64,000 nt of DNA from Bradyrhizobium archetypum (GCF_013114835.1 NZ_JAAVLW010000001.1:496001-560000); one strand, 5' to 3'; numbered from the stretch's first letter, positions 17,601-25,738 are shown. Made by a program: numbers and translations. The notes: a model not told the origin generated them from the sequence alone.

Positions 17601-17679
17601 GTCATTCCGGGGCGATGCGTCAGCATCGAACCCGGAATCTCGAGATTCCGGGTTCACGCTTCGCGTGCCCCGGAATGAC
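17601..17679. repeat. Four-stem (cloverleaf-like) intergenic repeat element
   Basis: All bases from 17601 to 17679 fall into four stems. The closing stem is GTCATTCCGGGGC (17601-17613) with GCCCCGGAATGAC (17667-17679). Inside lie GATGC-gtca-GCATC (17614-17627), a 28-base perfect palindrome with arms GAACCCGGAATCT and AGATTCCGGGTTC (17628-17655), and ACGC-ttc-GCGT (17656-17666). It begins 2 bases after the paaE stop, between paaE and paaI. It can form a cruciform or an RNA cloverleaf. It is not a tRNA. Confidence 0.85.
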
Positions 17680-17681
17680 AG

Positions 17682-18761
17682 CTAGACATGATCGTAATCC
17701 ACCACGACCTTGTCCGAGCACGGCCGCGCCTGGCAGGTCAGGATGAAGCCTGCCTTCAGCTCCCACGGCTCCAGCGAATAATTGACCTCCATCTGCGCCT
17801 CGCCTTCGACCAGCTTGGCGCGGCAGGTCGAGCACATGCCACCCTTGCAGGCGAACGGCAGGTCCATGCCGGCGCGCAAGGCCGCATCGAGAATCGCTTC
17901 ACCCTCGGCGACCGGCACCTCGCGGCGCTTGCCGTCGATGATCAGCGAGGCCATTGCCTTTGGCGGCGCGGAGGGCTCGACAACTTTCTTCGGCCGCGGC
18001 TTGCCGCCGAACTCCGAGACGAAGCGTTCGACGTGAATACGATCCTCCGGAATACCGATCTCGCGGCAGGTCGCCTCGATATCCTCGCTCATGCCGACGG
18101 GACCGCAGATGAAGACATGATCAACGCTGGCAGCCGGCACCAGCGAGCGCAACAGCACGCGCACCTTCTCGCCGTCGAGCCGGCCATGCAGGATCGGAAT
18201 GTCCTGTTCTTCGCCCGAGATGACATGGAACAGCGACAACCGCTGCATGTAGCGATCTTTCAGTTCCTCCAGCTCTTCGAGGAAAAGCATATTCGATGTC
18301 GAGCGGTTGCCGTAGAACAGGAAGAAGCGGCTACCCGGCTCGCGGGCGAGCACGCCCTTGATGATCGACAGGATTGGCGTGATACCGCTGCCGGCGGCAA
18401 AGCCGACATACACCCTTGTCTCGTCAGGCGCATGCGTCACGCCGAAGCGGCCGGTCGGCGTCATCACATCGAGCTCGTCGCCGGCCTGCAATTGCTCCGC
18501 GGCCCAATTGGAAAACGCGCCGCCATCGACCTTCTTCACGGCAATGCGCAGTTCGCCGTCATCGGGGCCGGAGCAGATCGAGTAGGAGCGGCGCACTTCC
18601 TCACCATCCATCGTCATGCGCAGCGTGAGATATTGCCCGGGGGTGAAGCTGTAGTCGTCTTGCAGCTCCTTCGGAATAGCGAAGCTCATCGACACAGCGT
18701 CAGCCGCCTCACGGCGAAGGTCGTTGACGGCGAGACGGTGAAAGCGCGGTGCGTGAGACAT
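17682..18761 (-). CDS. paaE: 1,2-phenylacetyl-CoA epoxidase, reductase subunit PaaE
   Basis: A 359-residue flavin/iron-sulfur reductase that passes electrons from NADPH to the PaaABC(D) oxygenase. Domains in order: FAD-binding (RRSYSICSGP), NAD(P)-binding (GFAAGSGITPILSI and FICGPVGM), and a C-terminal plant-type 2Fe-2S domain with CKGGMCSTCRAKL and a distal Cys in LTCQARP. The ATG at 18761 has GGGGAA 5 bases upstream. It is separated from paaD by 103 bases that hold a dyad repeat, so part of its expression may depend on read-through. Confidence 0.96.
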   Translation of the reverse strand: MSHAPRFHRLAVNDLRREAADAVSMSFAIPKELQDDYSFTPGQYLTLRMTMDGEEVRRSYSICSGPDDGELRIAVKKVDGGAFSNWAAEQLQAGDELDVMTPTGRFGVTHAPDETRVYVGFAAGSGITPILSIIKGVLAREPGSRFFLFYGNRSTSNMLFLEELEELKDRYMQRLSLFHVISGEEQDIPILHGRLDGEKVRVLLRSLVPAASVDHVFICGPVGMSEDIEATCREIGIPEDRIHVERFVSEFGGKPRPKKVVEPSAPPKAMASLIIDGKRREVPVAEGEAILDAALRAGMDLPFACKGGMCSTCRAKLVEGEAQMEVNYSLEPWELKAGFILTCQARPCSDKVVVDYDHV

Positions 18762-18776
18762 CAGTGTTCCCCCACC

Positions 18777-18851
18777 GTCATTGCGAGCGCAGCGAAGCAA
18801 TCCACCCTTTCTTTGCGGCTCGATGGATTGCTTCGCTTCGCTCGCAATGAC
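18777..18851. repeat. Dyad repeat, family A copy 2
   Basis: Begins GTCATTGCGAGCGCAGCGAA and ends with the matching arm GCTTCGCTCGCAATGAC; long near-perfect arms enclose a short variable centre. It lies inside the paa run, between paaD and paaE. Confidence 0.88.
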
Positions 18852-18864
18852 GGCATAGAGGGCC

Positions 18865-19365
18865 TCAATGACACTTGAAATAATCGAACGGTTCGCGGCA
18901 GGCCTTGCAGCGCCACAGCGCCTTGCAGGAGGTCGAGCCGAATTCGGAGAGCAGTTCGGTATTGTGCGAGCCGCATTGCGGACAGGCCACCTGCTGTTCG
19001 CCAAACAGCGCGCGGCGCGAGTGCGATGCTTGCGGCGGCGCAATGCCGTAGGCCCGGAGCTTGTTGCGGCCGTCCTCGCTCATCCAGTCGGTGGTCCAGG
19101 CCGGCGAGAGCACGGTGCGGACGGTCGGCCGCGCGATGCCGACGCGCTCCAGCGCCAATTCGATCTCCAGCGCGATCATGTTCATGGCGGGACAGCCGGA
19201 ATAGGTCGGCGTGATCGCGACCTCGACGCGGCCGTCATGGACCTCGACTTCCCGCAGCACGCCGAGATCAGCGATCGTAAGCACCGGGATCTCTGGATCG
19301 ACGACCTGTGCCGCCGCCTCCCAGGCGCGCCGGCGCAGATCGGTATCGCCTGATGCCGTCACCAT
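18865..19365 (-). CDS. paaD: 1,2-phenylacetyl-CoA epoxidase subunit PaaD
   Basis: A 166-residue protein with an N-terminal DUF59/MIP18 domain (VVDPEIPVLTIADLGVL; TPTYSGCPAMNMI) and a C-terminal four-cysteine zinc-type segment (CPQCGS, then CKALWRCKAC). PaaD is thought to help insert iron-sulfur clusters for the epoxidase. The ATG at 19365 overlaps the paaC stop by 7 bases, which implies translational coupling; the frame is open upstream, but that part overlaps paaC. Confidence 0.95.
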   Translation of the reverse strand: MVTASGDTDLRRRAWEAAAQVVDPEIPVLTIADLGVLREVEVHDGRVEVAITPTYSGCPAMNMIALEIELALERVGIARPTVRTVLSPAWTTDWMSEDGRNKLRAYGIAPPQASHSRRALFGEQQVACPQCGSHNTELLSEFGSTSCKALWRCKACREPFDYFKCH

Positions 19366-20135
19366 GTCGACCCCGGAAAGCTTCGCTGCATGGATTGCAA
19401 CTCGCTGAGCAGATGGCCGAGATGCTCGCTGTGCCGGCCGCTGCGGCCGCCCTGCTGCATCCAGTCGTTGTTTGGCAGGACGAGCGTCGCTTCGTCGACG
19501 ACACCGCTGATCGTCTTCAGCCATGGCGGCCGCAACGGCGCCGGATCGACCGCGATGCCGGCATCGATCAGCCCGCGCTCGCTGTCGTCGACCGAAAACA
19601 TCTCGCCGGTAAAGGCCCAGAGTTCATCGATTGCGACCTGCGCGCGGCGGTGGCTTTCCTCGGTGCCGTCGCCGAGGCGGATGATCCATTCGGAAGAATG
19701 CCGGACGTGATAGGCGCTTTCCTTTTCCGATTTCGCCGCAATCGCCGCCAGCGTCGGATCGGTGGAGCGCATCATCGCGCGCCAATAGAGATCGGCGAAG
19801 GTGGCATAGAAGAACTGGCGCACGATGGTGCGCGCGAAATCGCCGTTCGGCTGCTCCAGCAGCAGCAGGTTGCGGTATTGGCGGACGTCGCGCAAGTAAG
19901 CGAACTTGTCCTCGTCATTGCCCCTGCCCTCGACCTTGGCCGCGTAGCTGTAGAGCTCGCGCGCCTGGCCGAGCAGGTCGAGGCCCGTATTGGCGAGCGC
20001 CATATCCTCTTCCAGCATCGGCGCGCGGCCGCACCATTCCGACAGCCGGTGCCCGAGGATCAGCGCATCATCGGCGCGGCGCAGGGTGTAGAGCACCAGC
20101 GGCGTTTCGGAGACGGTGATGTTGGCTGCGGTCAT
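19359..20135 (-). CDS. paaC: 1,2-phenylacetyl-CoA epoxidase subunit PaaC
   Basis: A 258-residue ferritin-like structural partner of PaaA. Typical stretches are EDMALANTGLDLLGQAREL and EKESAYHVRHSSEWIIRLGD. It forms the heteromeric PaaAC core needed for phenylacetyl-CoA binding. The ATG at 20135 has AGGTG upstream; it is separated from paaB by 107 bases with a family A repeat, which is unusual because paaB and paaC are normally adjacent. Confidence 0.95.
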   Translation of the reverse strand: MTAANITVSETPLVLYTLRRADDALILGHRLSEWCGRAPMLEEDMALANTGLDLLGQARELYSYAAKVEGRGNDEDKFAYLRDVRQYRNLLLLEQPNGDFARTIVRQFFYATFADLYWRAMMRSTDPTLAAIAAKSEKESAYHVRHSSEWIIRLGDGTEESHRRAQVAIDELWAFTGEMFSVDDSERGLIDAGIAVDPAPLRPPWLKTISGVVDEATLVLPNNDWMQQGGRSGRHSEHLGHLLSELQSMQRSFPGSTW

Positions 20136-20157
20136 CTGGACACCTGGCTGTTCAATC

Positions 20158-20238
20158 GCCATTGCGAGGAGCGAAGCGACGAAGCAATCCAAACTTGCTT
20201 TGCGGGCACGATGGTTGCTTCGCTGCGCTCGCAATGAC
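20158..20238. repeat. Dyad repeat, family A copy 3
   Basis: Starts GCCATTGCGAGGAGCGAAGC and ends GCTGCGCTCGCAATGAC. The outer arms are complementary with a few changes. It splits paaB from paaC. Confidence 0.85.
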
Positions 20239-20242
20239 GGCG

Positions 20243-20530
20243 TCACATATGCCCGACTTCCTCAGGCACGTCGTAGAACGTCGGGTGGCGGTAGATCTTG
20301 GATTCCGCCGGCTCGAACATCATGCCCTTCTCGGACGGATCGGACGCGGTGATCGCGTTCGACGGCACCACCCAGATCGAAAGCCCTTCGCCGCGGCGGG
20401 TATAGATGTCGCGCGCGGCCTGCAGCGCCAGGGTCGCATCGGTGGCGTGCAGCGAGCCGACGTGCTTGTGCGCCAGGCCATTGCGGCTGCGGATAAAAAC
20501 TTCCCAGAGTGGAATGTTCGGCGTTGCCAT
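20243..20530 (-). CDS. paaB: 1,2-phenylacetyl-CoA epoxidase subunit PaaB
   Basis: A 95-residue protein of standard PaaB length, with PLWEVFIRSRNGLAHKHVGS and LSIWVVPSNAITAS. PaaB bridges PaaAC heterodimers in the epoxidase complex. AAGGAGACGAGGG precedes the ATG at 20530. It follows paaA after 11 bases. Confidence 0.96.
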   Translation of the reverse strand: MATPNIPLWEVFIRSRNGLAHKHVGSLHATDATLALQAARDIYTRRGEGLSIWVVPSNAITASDPSEKGMMFEPAESKIYRHPTFYDVPEEVGHM

Positions 20531-20541
20531 CCCTCGTCTCC

Positions 20542-21534
20542 TTACTCGGCGGCCTGCAGGGCAGCGCGCTGCCGGCGCTTTGCGGCATAGGCCATCGCGG
20601 CCTCGCGCACCCAGGCGCCGTCCTCATGCGCCTTGCGCCGCGCCGCCATCCGATCGCGGTTGCAGGGGCCGTTCCCGGCCAGCACCTGCTTGAACTCTTC
20701 CCAGTCGATCGCGCTGTATTCCCAATTGCCCGCTTCGTTTTGTTTCATGGCGGGATCGGGAATGGTCAGCCCCAGGAACTGCGCCTGCGGCACCGTGGCG
20801 TCGACGAATTTCTGCCGTAGCTCGTCGTTGGAGAAGCGCTTGATCTTCCACTTGGTCGAAGTGTCGCTGTGCTGGCTGGCTTGATCAGGCGGACCGAACA
20901 TCATCAGGACCGGCCACCACCAGCGGTTCAGCGCGTCCTGCGCCATCGCCTTCTGTTCGTCGGTGCCGCGGCACAGCGTCAGCATGATCTCAAAGCCCTG
21001 GCGCTGATGGAAGGATTCCTCCTTGCAGACGCGGATCATCGCGCGTGCATAGGGGCCGTAGGAGCAGCGGCACAGCGGGATCTGGTTCATGATTGCAGCG
21101 CCATCGACCAGCCAGCCGATCGTGCCGATGTCGGCCCAGGTCAGCGTCGGATAGTTGAAGATCGACGAATATTTCGCCTTGCCCGCCAGCATCGCATCGA
21201 CCAGTTCCTCGCGCGAGGAGCCGAGCGTCTCGGCGGCGGCGTAGAGATAGAGCCCGTGGCCGCACTCGTCCTGAACCTTCGCGAGCAGCGCGGCCTTGCG
21301 GCGCAGCGACGGCGCGCGGGTGATCCAATTGCCCTCGGGCAACATGCCGACGATTTCGGAATGCGCGTGCTGGGAGATCTGCCGCGTCAGCGTCTTGCGG
21401 TAGGCGGGCGGCATCCAGTCGTTCGGCTCGATGCGTTCTTCGGCGTCGATGCGCGCCTGGAACTGCGCGGCCCGCGCCGCGTCCTCAACGTGGCGGTCTT
21501 CGCCATCGGACGAATTGAGCGCCTGCGTGTACAT
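20542..21534 (-). CDS. paaA: 1,2-phenylacetyl-CoA epoxidase catalytic subunit PaaA
   Basis: A 330-residue diiron oxygenase subunit. The iron ligands are visible as two ExxH sites: [11 protein letters not shown] and [11 protein letters not shown]. It epoxidises the aromatic ring of phenylacetyl-CoA, the committing step of the aerobic hybrid pathway. The ATG at 21534 is preferred because GGGAGG lies 5 bases before it and the frame extension upstream runs through the promoter. It is the first structural gene after paaX and has its own promoter and operator region at 21562-21599. Confidence 0.97.
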   Translation of the reverse strand: MYTQALNSSDGEDRHVEDAARAAQFQARIDAEERIEPNDWMPPAYRKTLTRQISQHAHSEIVGMLPEGNWITRAPSLRRKAALLAKVQDECGHGLYLYAAAETLGSSREELVDAMLAGKAKYSSIFNYPTLTWADIGTIGWLVDGAAIMNQIPLCRCSYGPYARAMIRVCKEESFHQRQGFEIMLTLCRGTDEQKAMAQDALNRWWWPVLMMFGPPDQASQHSDTSTKWKIKRFSNDELRQKFVDATVPQAQFLGLTIPDPAMKQNEAGNWEYSAIDWEEFKQVLAGNGPCNRDRMAARRKAHEDGAWVREAAMAYAAKRRQRAALQAAE

Positions 21535-21561
21535 GGCGGACCTCCCGGTACTGGTTGGGAG

Positions 21562-21599
21562 GAAATATATAACATAATTTCTTATATGCAATATATTTC
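21562..21599 (-). promoter_or_regulatory. paaA promoter with overlapping 38-bp dyad (candidate PaaX operator)
   Basis: On the minus strand a -35-like TTGCAT (21591-21586) and a -10-like TATATT (21569-21564) are 16 bases apart. The promoter lies within a dyad with perfect 9-base arms GAAATATAT (21562-21570) and ATATATTTC (21591-21599), plus mirrored inner CATA (21573-21576) and TATG (21585-21588). It lies 28 bases before the paaA ATG and 10 bases after the paaX stop. It does not closely match the Escherichia coli PaaX box, so the assignment to PaaX rests on location. Confidence 0.6.
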
Positions 21600-21609
21600 T
21601 GTAACGTAT

Positions 21610-22479
21610 TCAGGCCCCATTGAACCGCTGGAACAGTTCAGGTCCGGGCTTCGGCAGGGCGCCGCTTTCGTTGGTCGCATGGCGGTCAAGCCACTGTTCG
21701 GATGCGGGAAGCAGCGCGCGATAGATCTCGCCGCAGAGCGCGCGGGCCGCCCTGCCCGGCCAGTCCCCCGGCAATAGCGAGGTCGGCAACAGCGGATCGC
21801 GAAGCACCACGCGGCGGTAATGGTGGATCAAGAGCACGCGCGCGGTGAAGGCGTCGGCCTCCGACAGCCGTTCGCCGCGGCCGATCCACGCCTGCAACGG
21901 CTCGAAGGTTTTCATGAACTTCTGATAGGCATCCGCCGTGCGATGAAGCGGCCAGCTCTCGCTGAGCAGGCGCCGGCCGCTGTCGTCCTCGGCGGAAACT
22001 TCGAGGCGGATTGCGCCCGAGGCTTCCTGGGGGATGGGCACGCCCGACGGGGCGACCCACACGCCCGGCAGCGGGCTGCCGAAGCCCGCATTCTTCAGCG
22101 CCTCGCGCGAGGCGTCGCGGTCTTCGCCATTGCCGATCAGCAAAAGTTCGAAGCGTCCGGTCCAGTCGGTGGCTGGCGGGCCATAGATGTGTTTCGTTGC
22201 GATATCAAACGTTTGCCGTCCGCTTTGCACCAAACGATAGAAGCTGTTGCGACCGACTTTATTTCGCTCGAACCAGCCGTCCGCGGTCAGCCGCGACATC
22301 GCGGTGCGCACCACGCTGGCGTCGATGTCGAGTTGTTCGAAGAATTCGAGCAGCGTGCCGAGCCAGACCGAGCCGCCGCGCGGCACGATGGCATCGCCAA
22401 ACACAGTGATGACAATCGAGCCGGTGCGCGACGGTTCGCGCTTCAACTGCTGGATGATACGGGCAAGCGGTCGCGGCAT
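21610..22479 (-). CDS. paaX: PaaX family transcriptional repressor
   Basis: A 289-residue regulator. The N-terminal winged helix contains VFGDAIVPRGGSVWLGTL and VVRTAMSRLTADGWFERNKVG (read in parts), the usual PaaX DNA-binding region, followed by PaaX central and C-terminal domains (GVWVAPSG; AWIGRGERLSEADAF). PaaX represses paa genes and is released by phenylacetyl-CoA. It lies directly upstream of paaA on the same strand, an arrangement that lets it control its own downstream operon. No strong ribosome site is seen before the ATG. Confidence 0.95.
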   Translation of the reverse strand: MPRPLARIIQQLKREPSRTGSIVITVFGDAIVPRGGSVWLGTLLEFFEQLDIDASVVRTAMSRLTADGWFERNKVGRNSFYRLVQSGRQTFDIATKHIYGPPATDWTGRFELLLIGNGEDRDASREALKNAGFGSPLPGVWVAPSGVPIPQEASGAIRLEVSAEDDSGRRLLSESWPLHRTADAYQKFMKTFEPLQAWIGRGERLSEADAFTARVLLIHHYRRVVLRDPLLPTSLLPGDWPGRAARALCGEIYRALLPASEQWLDRHATNESGALPKPGPELFQRFNGA

Positions 22480-22532
22480 GCGTCAAGGCATAGCGCGTTT
22501 TGTGGGTTTGCGAAAACCGGGAGCGATTACTC

Positions 22533-22662
22533 CCGCTCCCCGTTCTTCACGGGGAGAGGGTTGGAGTGAGGGGCTGCCTCCGCAAATTCGATAGAGCGTC
22601 GTACGCGGAGAGCCCCTTACCCGCCGTTTTCGCGGCGGCCTCTCCCCGCACGCGGGGCGAGG
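22533..22662. repeat. Dyad repeat, family B copy 1
   Basis: A compound element: CTCCCCG TTCTTCA CGGGGAG, then TGAGGGGCT pairing with AGCCCCTTAC, then CCTCTCCCCGCACGCGGGGCGAGG. The same arrangement recurs at 52483-52618. It occupies the gap between the hydrolase gene and paaX. Confidence 0.75.
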
Positions 22663-22678
22663 CCGTCGGAGTCCGCTG

Positions 22679-23452
22679 CTACCGATGCGGGTCCGGATAG
22701 ACCAGGCTGCGCCAGCCGCTGCGGTCGAACGGGGCCCACTCGCCTTCCGGCTGCGCCAGCCGATCGGCGACCGCGTAAACCACGGCCGGATGATGGCCCA
22801 TGCCGCAATGGCTGCTCTCAACCTCGATGCTCTCCGACGTCGCTGATGTCTTCTCCCTGCAGCCCTGCCAGGCGCAGATGCCGTCGGTGCGGCTGAAGAT
22901 CGCGGTGGTCGGCACCGGCGGTGTACTCGAGAGCGCGCCGCCGAAGCGGGCATCCTCTTCGTCGGCGCGGCGACCGCTCGCGAGCTCATAGACACGCCAC
23001 GCATTGGTTGCTTTCGGACCCGACGCAAACGGACTGCCGAGCGTGATCACCGAGCGCACGCGCTCCGGCATCATCTTGGCAAGCTGGCGCGCATACAGGC
23101 CGCCGAGGCTCCAGCCGACCAGCGAGACCTTGCGGCCATGCGTGTCGTTCAGTTCCTGCAGCAGGTCGACCATCGCGTTCTGCACGCCGTGGCGCAGGCC
23201 GAGGTTGCGTCCCTGCCGCCAGCCGCTGACGGCGTAGCCGCGCGTGCGCAGGAAGCTGCGCAGCGGGCGCGTCGAGGTGTCGGACGCCACAAGCCCGGGC
23301 AACACCAGCACGGGATGGCCATCGCCGCGTGGCGCAAGGCTCAGCAGTGGCAACGCGCCCAGAAATGCACCGAGCTCGTGTATGGCGCGCCCCTCCAAAA
23401 ACATCAGGGTTCTGGATGGCGGGCCAAGCGTCTGCGCAGCAACGGACATCAT
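22679..23452 (-). CDS. Alpha/beta hydrolase (lipase/esterase-like)
   Basis: A 257-residue hydrolase with nucleophile elbow GWSLGGLYAR and the block GDGHPVLVLPGL near the N-terminus. It is a clear paralogue of the gene at 35996-36796: both share GDGHPVL, GRKVSLVGWSLGG and ITLGSPFA in the same order. The C-terminal catalytic His is probably in SSHCGMGHHPAV. The start could be either of two adjacent ATGs (23452 or 23449) behind AGAGGAG. No signal peptide is evident. The substrate is unknown; a lipid ester is plausible from the paralogue's location. Confidence 0.82.
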   Translation of the reverse strand: MMSVAAQTLGPPSRTLMFLEGRAIHELGAFLGALPLLSLAPRGDGHPVLVLPGLVASDTSTRPLRSFLRTRGYAVSGWRQGRNLGLRHGVQNAMVDLLQELNDTHGRKVSLVGWSLGGLYARQLAKMMPERVRSVITLGSPFASGPKATNAWRVYELASGRRADEEDARFGGALSSTPPVPTTAIFSRTDGICAWQGCREKTSATSESIEVESSHCGMGHHPAVVYAVADRLAQPEGEWAPFDRSGWRSLVYPDPHR

Positions 23453-23638
23453 GTCTCCTCTCGGGCGCGGCCCCTTACGTCGCGGCAGCCGGCTACTGGT
23501 TCGGTTATCAGTACGCTAGCGCGTTAGAATCGTTCCGCAATGCAACACGGTTCCATAAAAAGCTAGGGAGCCGGTTTCGCGCTGGCAAGCGGGCCAGATC
23601 ACACTTGAGATAATGAAAGCGTTGACGTGATTAATTGG

Positions 23639-24925
23639 TCACAGCAGCCGCAGCAGGTATTCGAGGATGTACAGCGCCAGCCCTGCAAGCCCGCCGATCA
23701 GCGAGCCGTTGAAGCGGATGTATTGCAGGTCGCGGCCGATGTTGATTTCGATCAGCGAGATCAACTGCCCCATGTCCCAGGATTTCACCTGGTCCGAAAT
23801 GAAGGTGGAGACGCCGCTCTTCTGTTCGGCGACTACCGTGCGCAGCACGGCGACGAGCCCCTGATTGATTTCGGTGCGCAGCTCGGGGTCGCCCGCCAGC
23901 GCCTCGCCGGCCTCCATGAACACGCGCACCAGATATTGCTGCAGCACCTGGGTCTCGCCCGAGGCGCTGCGCTCGAAGAACGCGCGCGTGTTCTCCCAAA
24001 TGTGGCGCGCAAGGCTGGTCAGTTCGGGCCGCGCCAGGAGATCGCGCTTCAACCCGGCAATGCGCTCGGCATAGGCCGGATCGGTGCCGAGCCGATCGAC
24101 GAATGTCAGGATCATGCGATCGAACTCGCCGCGGAACGGATGCGCGGGATCGTTGCGAACTTCTTCGAAGAACGCGGTGGCCGATGCGACGATCTTGTTC
24201 ACGAGAAACTTGTCGGCGCGATAGAGCCTCAAGAGCGTCGGCAGCTCATTGCGGATCTTCTCGCGGATCATGGCCATGGTCTCGGCCGTCGTCATCGTCT
24301 CATGCACGCCGCGCAGGAGATCGTCGAGCAGGCCTTGGTGGCGGCCTTCCTTTACGAAGGTGCGCAAGGTGCCTGCAGCGAGCGGCGCCAGATCGATCGC
24401 CATCAATTGCGCGGTGATGCGGCGGCTGACGAAGGTCATCAGCCCGGAATTCTCGGTCGCGGCGACTGCTTCGGGCAGCAGCCGCAGCGCAAAGCGTGCG
24501 AGATCCTCGCTGCGCTTGCGGTCGCGCAGCCAGTCGGCGATGAATGAGCCGAAATCGATCTGCCGCAATTTTGCTTCGACCGGCGCCGCTTCAAGGAAGT
24601 GCACTTCGATAAATTCGCCGAGCTTGTCGGCGATGCGGTGCTGGTTGCTCTGGATGATCGCGGTATGCGGGATCGGCAGTCCCAGCGGCCGTTTGAACAG
24701 CGCCACCACGGCGTACCAGTCGGCAAGGCCGCCGATCGTGGCGGCTTCGGCAAAGGCCGCGATGAAGCCGAAAACCGGATGGACCGGCAGCAGCGCTCTT
24801 GCGGCGAGAAAGCTCACAAACGTCGCCGCCAGCACGGACGTCGCCAACAACTTCACGCGCCGCAGCTCGGCGGTGCGGGTCGCGTCGCCGGGAGTGTCGA
24901 TCGCGAAGGCGGCGGGAAGGGTCAT
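23639..24925 (-). CDS. DUF445 family membrane protein
   Basis: A 428-residue protein of the YjiN/DUF445 type. Hydrophobic segments near residues 25-65 (LLATSVLAATFVSFLAARAL; FGFIAAFAEAATIGGLADWY) and at the very C-terminus (GLAGLALYILEYLL) anchor a long helical central part. The N-terminal block GLADWYAVVALFKRPLG is the family signature. The function of the family is not known. It stands alone between the hydrolase and the phasin, transcribed on the minus strand. Confidence 0.88.
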   Translation of the reverse strand: MTLPAAFAIDTPGDATRTAELRRVKLLATSVLAATFVSFLAARALLPVHPVFGFIAAFAEAATIGGLADWYAVVALFKRPLGLPIPHTAIIQSNQHRIADKLGEFIEVHFLEAAPVEAKLRQIDFGSFIADWLRDRKRSEDLARFALRLLPEAVAATENSGLMTFVSRRITAQLMAIDLAPLAAGTLRTFVKEGRHQGLLDDLLRGVHETMTTAETMAMIREKIRNELPTLLRLYRADKFLVNKIVASATAFFEEVRNDPAHPFRGEFDRMILTFVDRLGTDPAYAERIAGLKRDLLARPELTSLARHIWENTRAFFERSASGETQVLQQYLVRVFMEAGEALAGDPELRTEINQGLVAVLRTVVAEQKSGVSTFISDQVKSWDMGQLISLIEINIGRDLQYIRFNGSLIGGLAGLALYILEYLLRLL

Positions 24926-24967
24926 GGCGGCTTTCGGCGGAGATTCGCGCCTGGGTCAGCGTACTCC

Positions 24968-25050
24968 GTCATTGCGAGCGCAGCGAAGCACTCCATCTCA
25001 CCGCGAACGGAAAGATGGATTGCTTCGTCGCTTACGCTCCTCGCAATGAC
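24968..25050. repeat. Dyad repeat, family A copy 4
   Basis: Begins GTCATTGCGAGCGCAGCGAA and ends GCTCCTCGCAATGAC; the centre CTCACCGCGAAC differs from other copies. It lies just upstream of the DUF445 start, between that gene and the phasin terminator. Confidence 0.88.
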
Positions 25051-25087
25051 GGAGGAGGATGCAACGTTGATCTATGTCGACGACCGA

Positions 25088-25118
25088 CAAAAAGAAGGCC
25101 CGCAAAAAGCGGGCCTTC
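25088..25118 (-). terminator. Rho-independent terminator of the phasin gene
   Basis: A 10-bp perfect stem (GAAGGCCCGC at 25094-25103 with GCGGGCCTTC at 25109-25118) with a 5-base loop. Read on the minus strand it is followed by TTTTT, 28 bases after the phasin stop. Confidence 0.92.
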
Positions 25119-25145
25119 GAAACGGCACTTGTCAGGCGGACGCCA

Positions 25146-25622
25146 TCAAGCGGTCTTGGAATAGACCTTGGTGAAGTTATCCTGCGCAGTTTTGGCGCCG
25201 TCGGCGACGAGCTTGCCGAGATACTCGGTGGTGGCCTTCGCCCGCGAGACGAGCACTTCGCCACGCGCACGAACCAGGTCCGACTGGATCTGGGCGGCTT
25301 CGCTCAGCGACTTGGCCGAAGCGAGCTTGTCGATGCCGGCGAAGAACGCTTCCGCGTCCTGGTAAATCGCCTGCTGGATGTTGCGGCTGATCTTGGCGGC
25401 CTCGGTGACCGAACCGGCAACGGCGGTCTCGATGGCGGCGGTGACCTTCTCGGAGCCGGCATAGGCGTCGGCAGCGCGCTCCTTGGCGGTCTCGGCCTGC
25501 TTCTTCACGAACTCACGGGCGGCTTCCGGAACTTCCAGGTTCTGGAGCTTGGTGAACGCCTCGGTGACGGGCGCGAAGGCTTCCTTGACGGTGTTCAGCA
25601 CGGAATTGGTTTCGGTGGTCAT
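25146..25622 (-). CDS. Phasin family protein (PHB granule-associated)
   Basis: A 158-residue helical protein. The phasin region includes AFAPVTEAFTKLQNLEVPEA and SVTEAAKISRNIQQAIYQ; alanine and charged residues dominate as in granule-coating phasins. The ATG at 25622 is chosen because it opens the phasin fold; GGAGAG lies upstream, and earlier in-frame codons would add an unrelated leader. It probably covers polyhydroxybutyrate granules made by the PhaC encoded 0.8 kb upstream on the same strand. It has its own promoter region with a PhaR-type site and a strong terminator. Confidence 0.92.
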   Translation of the reverse strand: MTTETNSVLNTVKEAFAPVTEAFTKLQNLEVPEAAREFVKKQAETAKERAADAYAGSEKVTAAIETAVAGSVTEAAKISRNIQQAIYQDAEAFFAGIDKLASAKSLSEAAQIQSDLVRARGEVLVSRAKATTEYLGKLVADGAKTAQDNFTKVYSKTA

Positions 25623-25708
25623 TGGGGGTCTCTCCATCCTCAGGTTTTGAGCAACGGGGCTCACCCCGTCCGGATTGGCCCGGGGCACGCGTGTTGTGCC
25701 ATAGTTAA

Positions 25709-25738
25709 TGGTGCGATGCAACATTTATGTTGCGTCGC
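25709..25738 (-). promoter_or_regulatory. PhaR-type site and long palindrome upstream of the phasin gene
   Basis: On the minus strand 25720-25709 reads TGCATCGCACCA, an exact match to the consensus I recall for Bradyrhizobium PhaR (TGCRNYGCASMA). It overlaps a 26-bp palindrome at 25713-25738 with arms GCGA-t-GCAACAT and ATGTTGC-g-TCGC around TT, with one mismatched pair. The site lies about 90 bases before the phasin ATG. The rest of 25623-25877 holds no gene. Confidence 0.6.

Noticed and set aside
17601..17679. Cloverleaf read as a tRNA
   Set aside because: Arm lengths are wrong, there is no T-loop or CCA-type end, and the inner stem is a 28-base palindrome; it is a repeat element.
22533..22662. 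Family B dyad considered as a gene-specific terminator
   Set aside because: A second copy with the same compound layout occurs at 52483-52618 in another context and no T-run follows, so it is better called a repeat.
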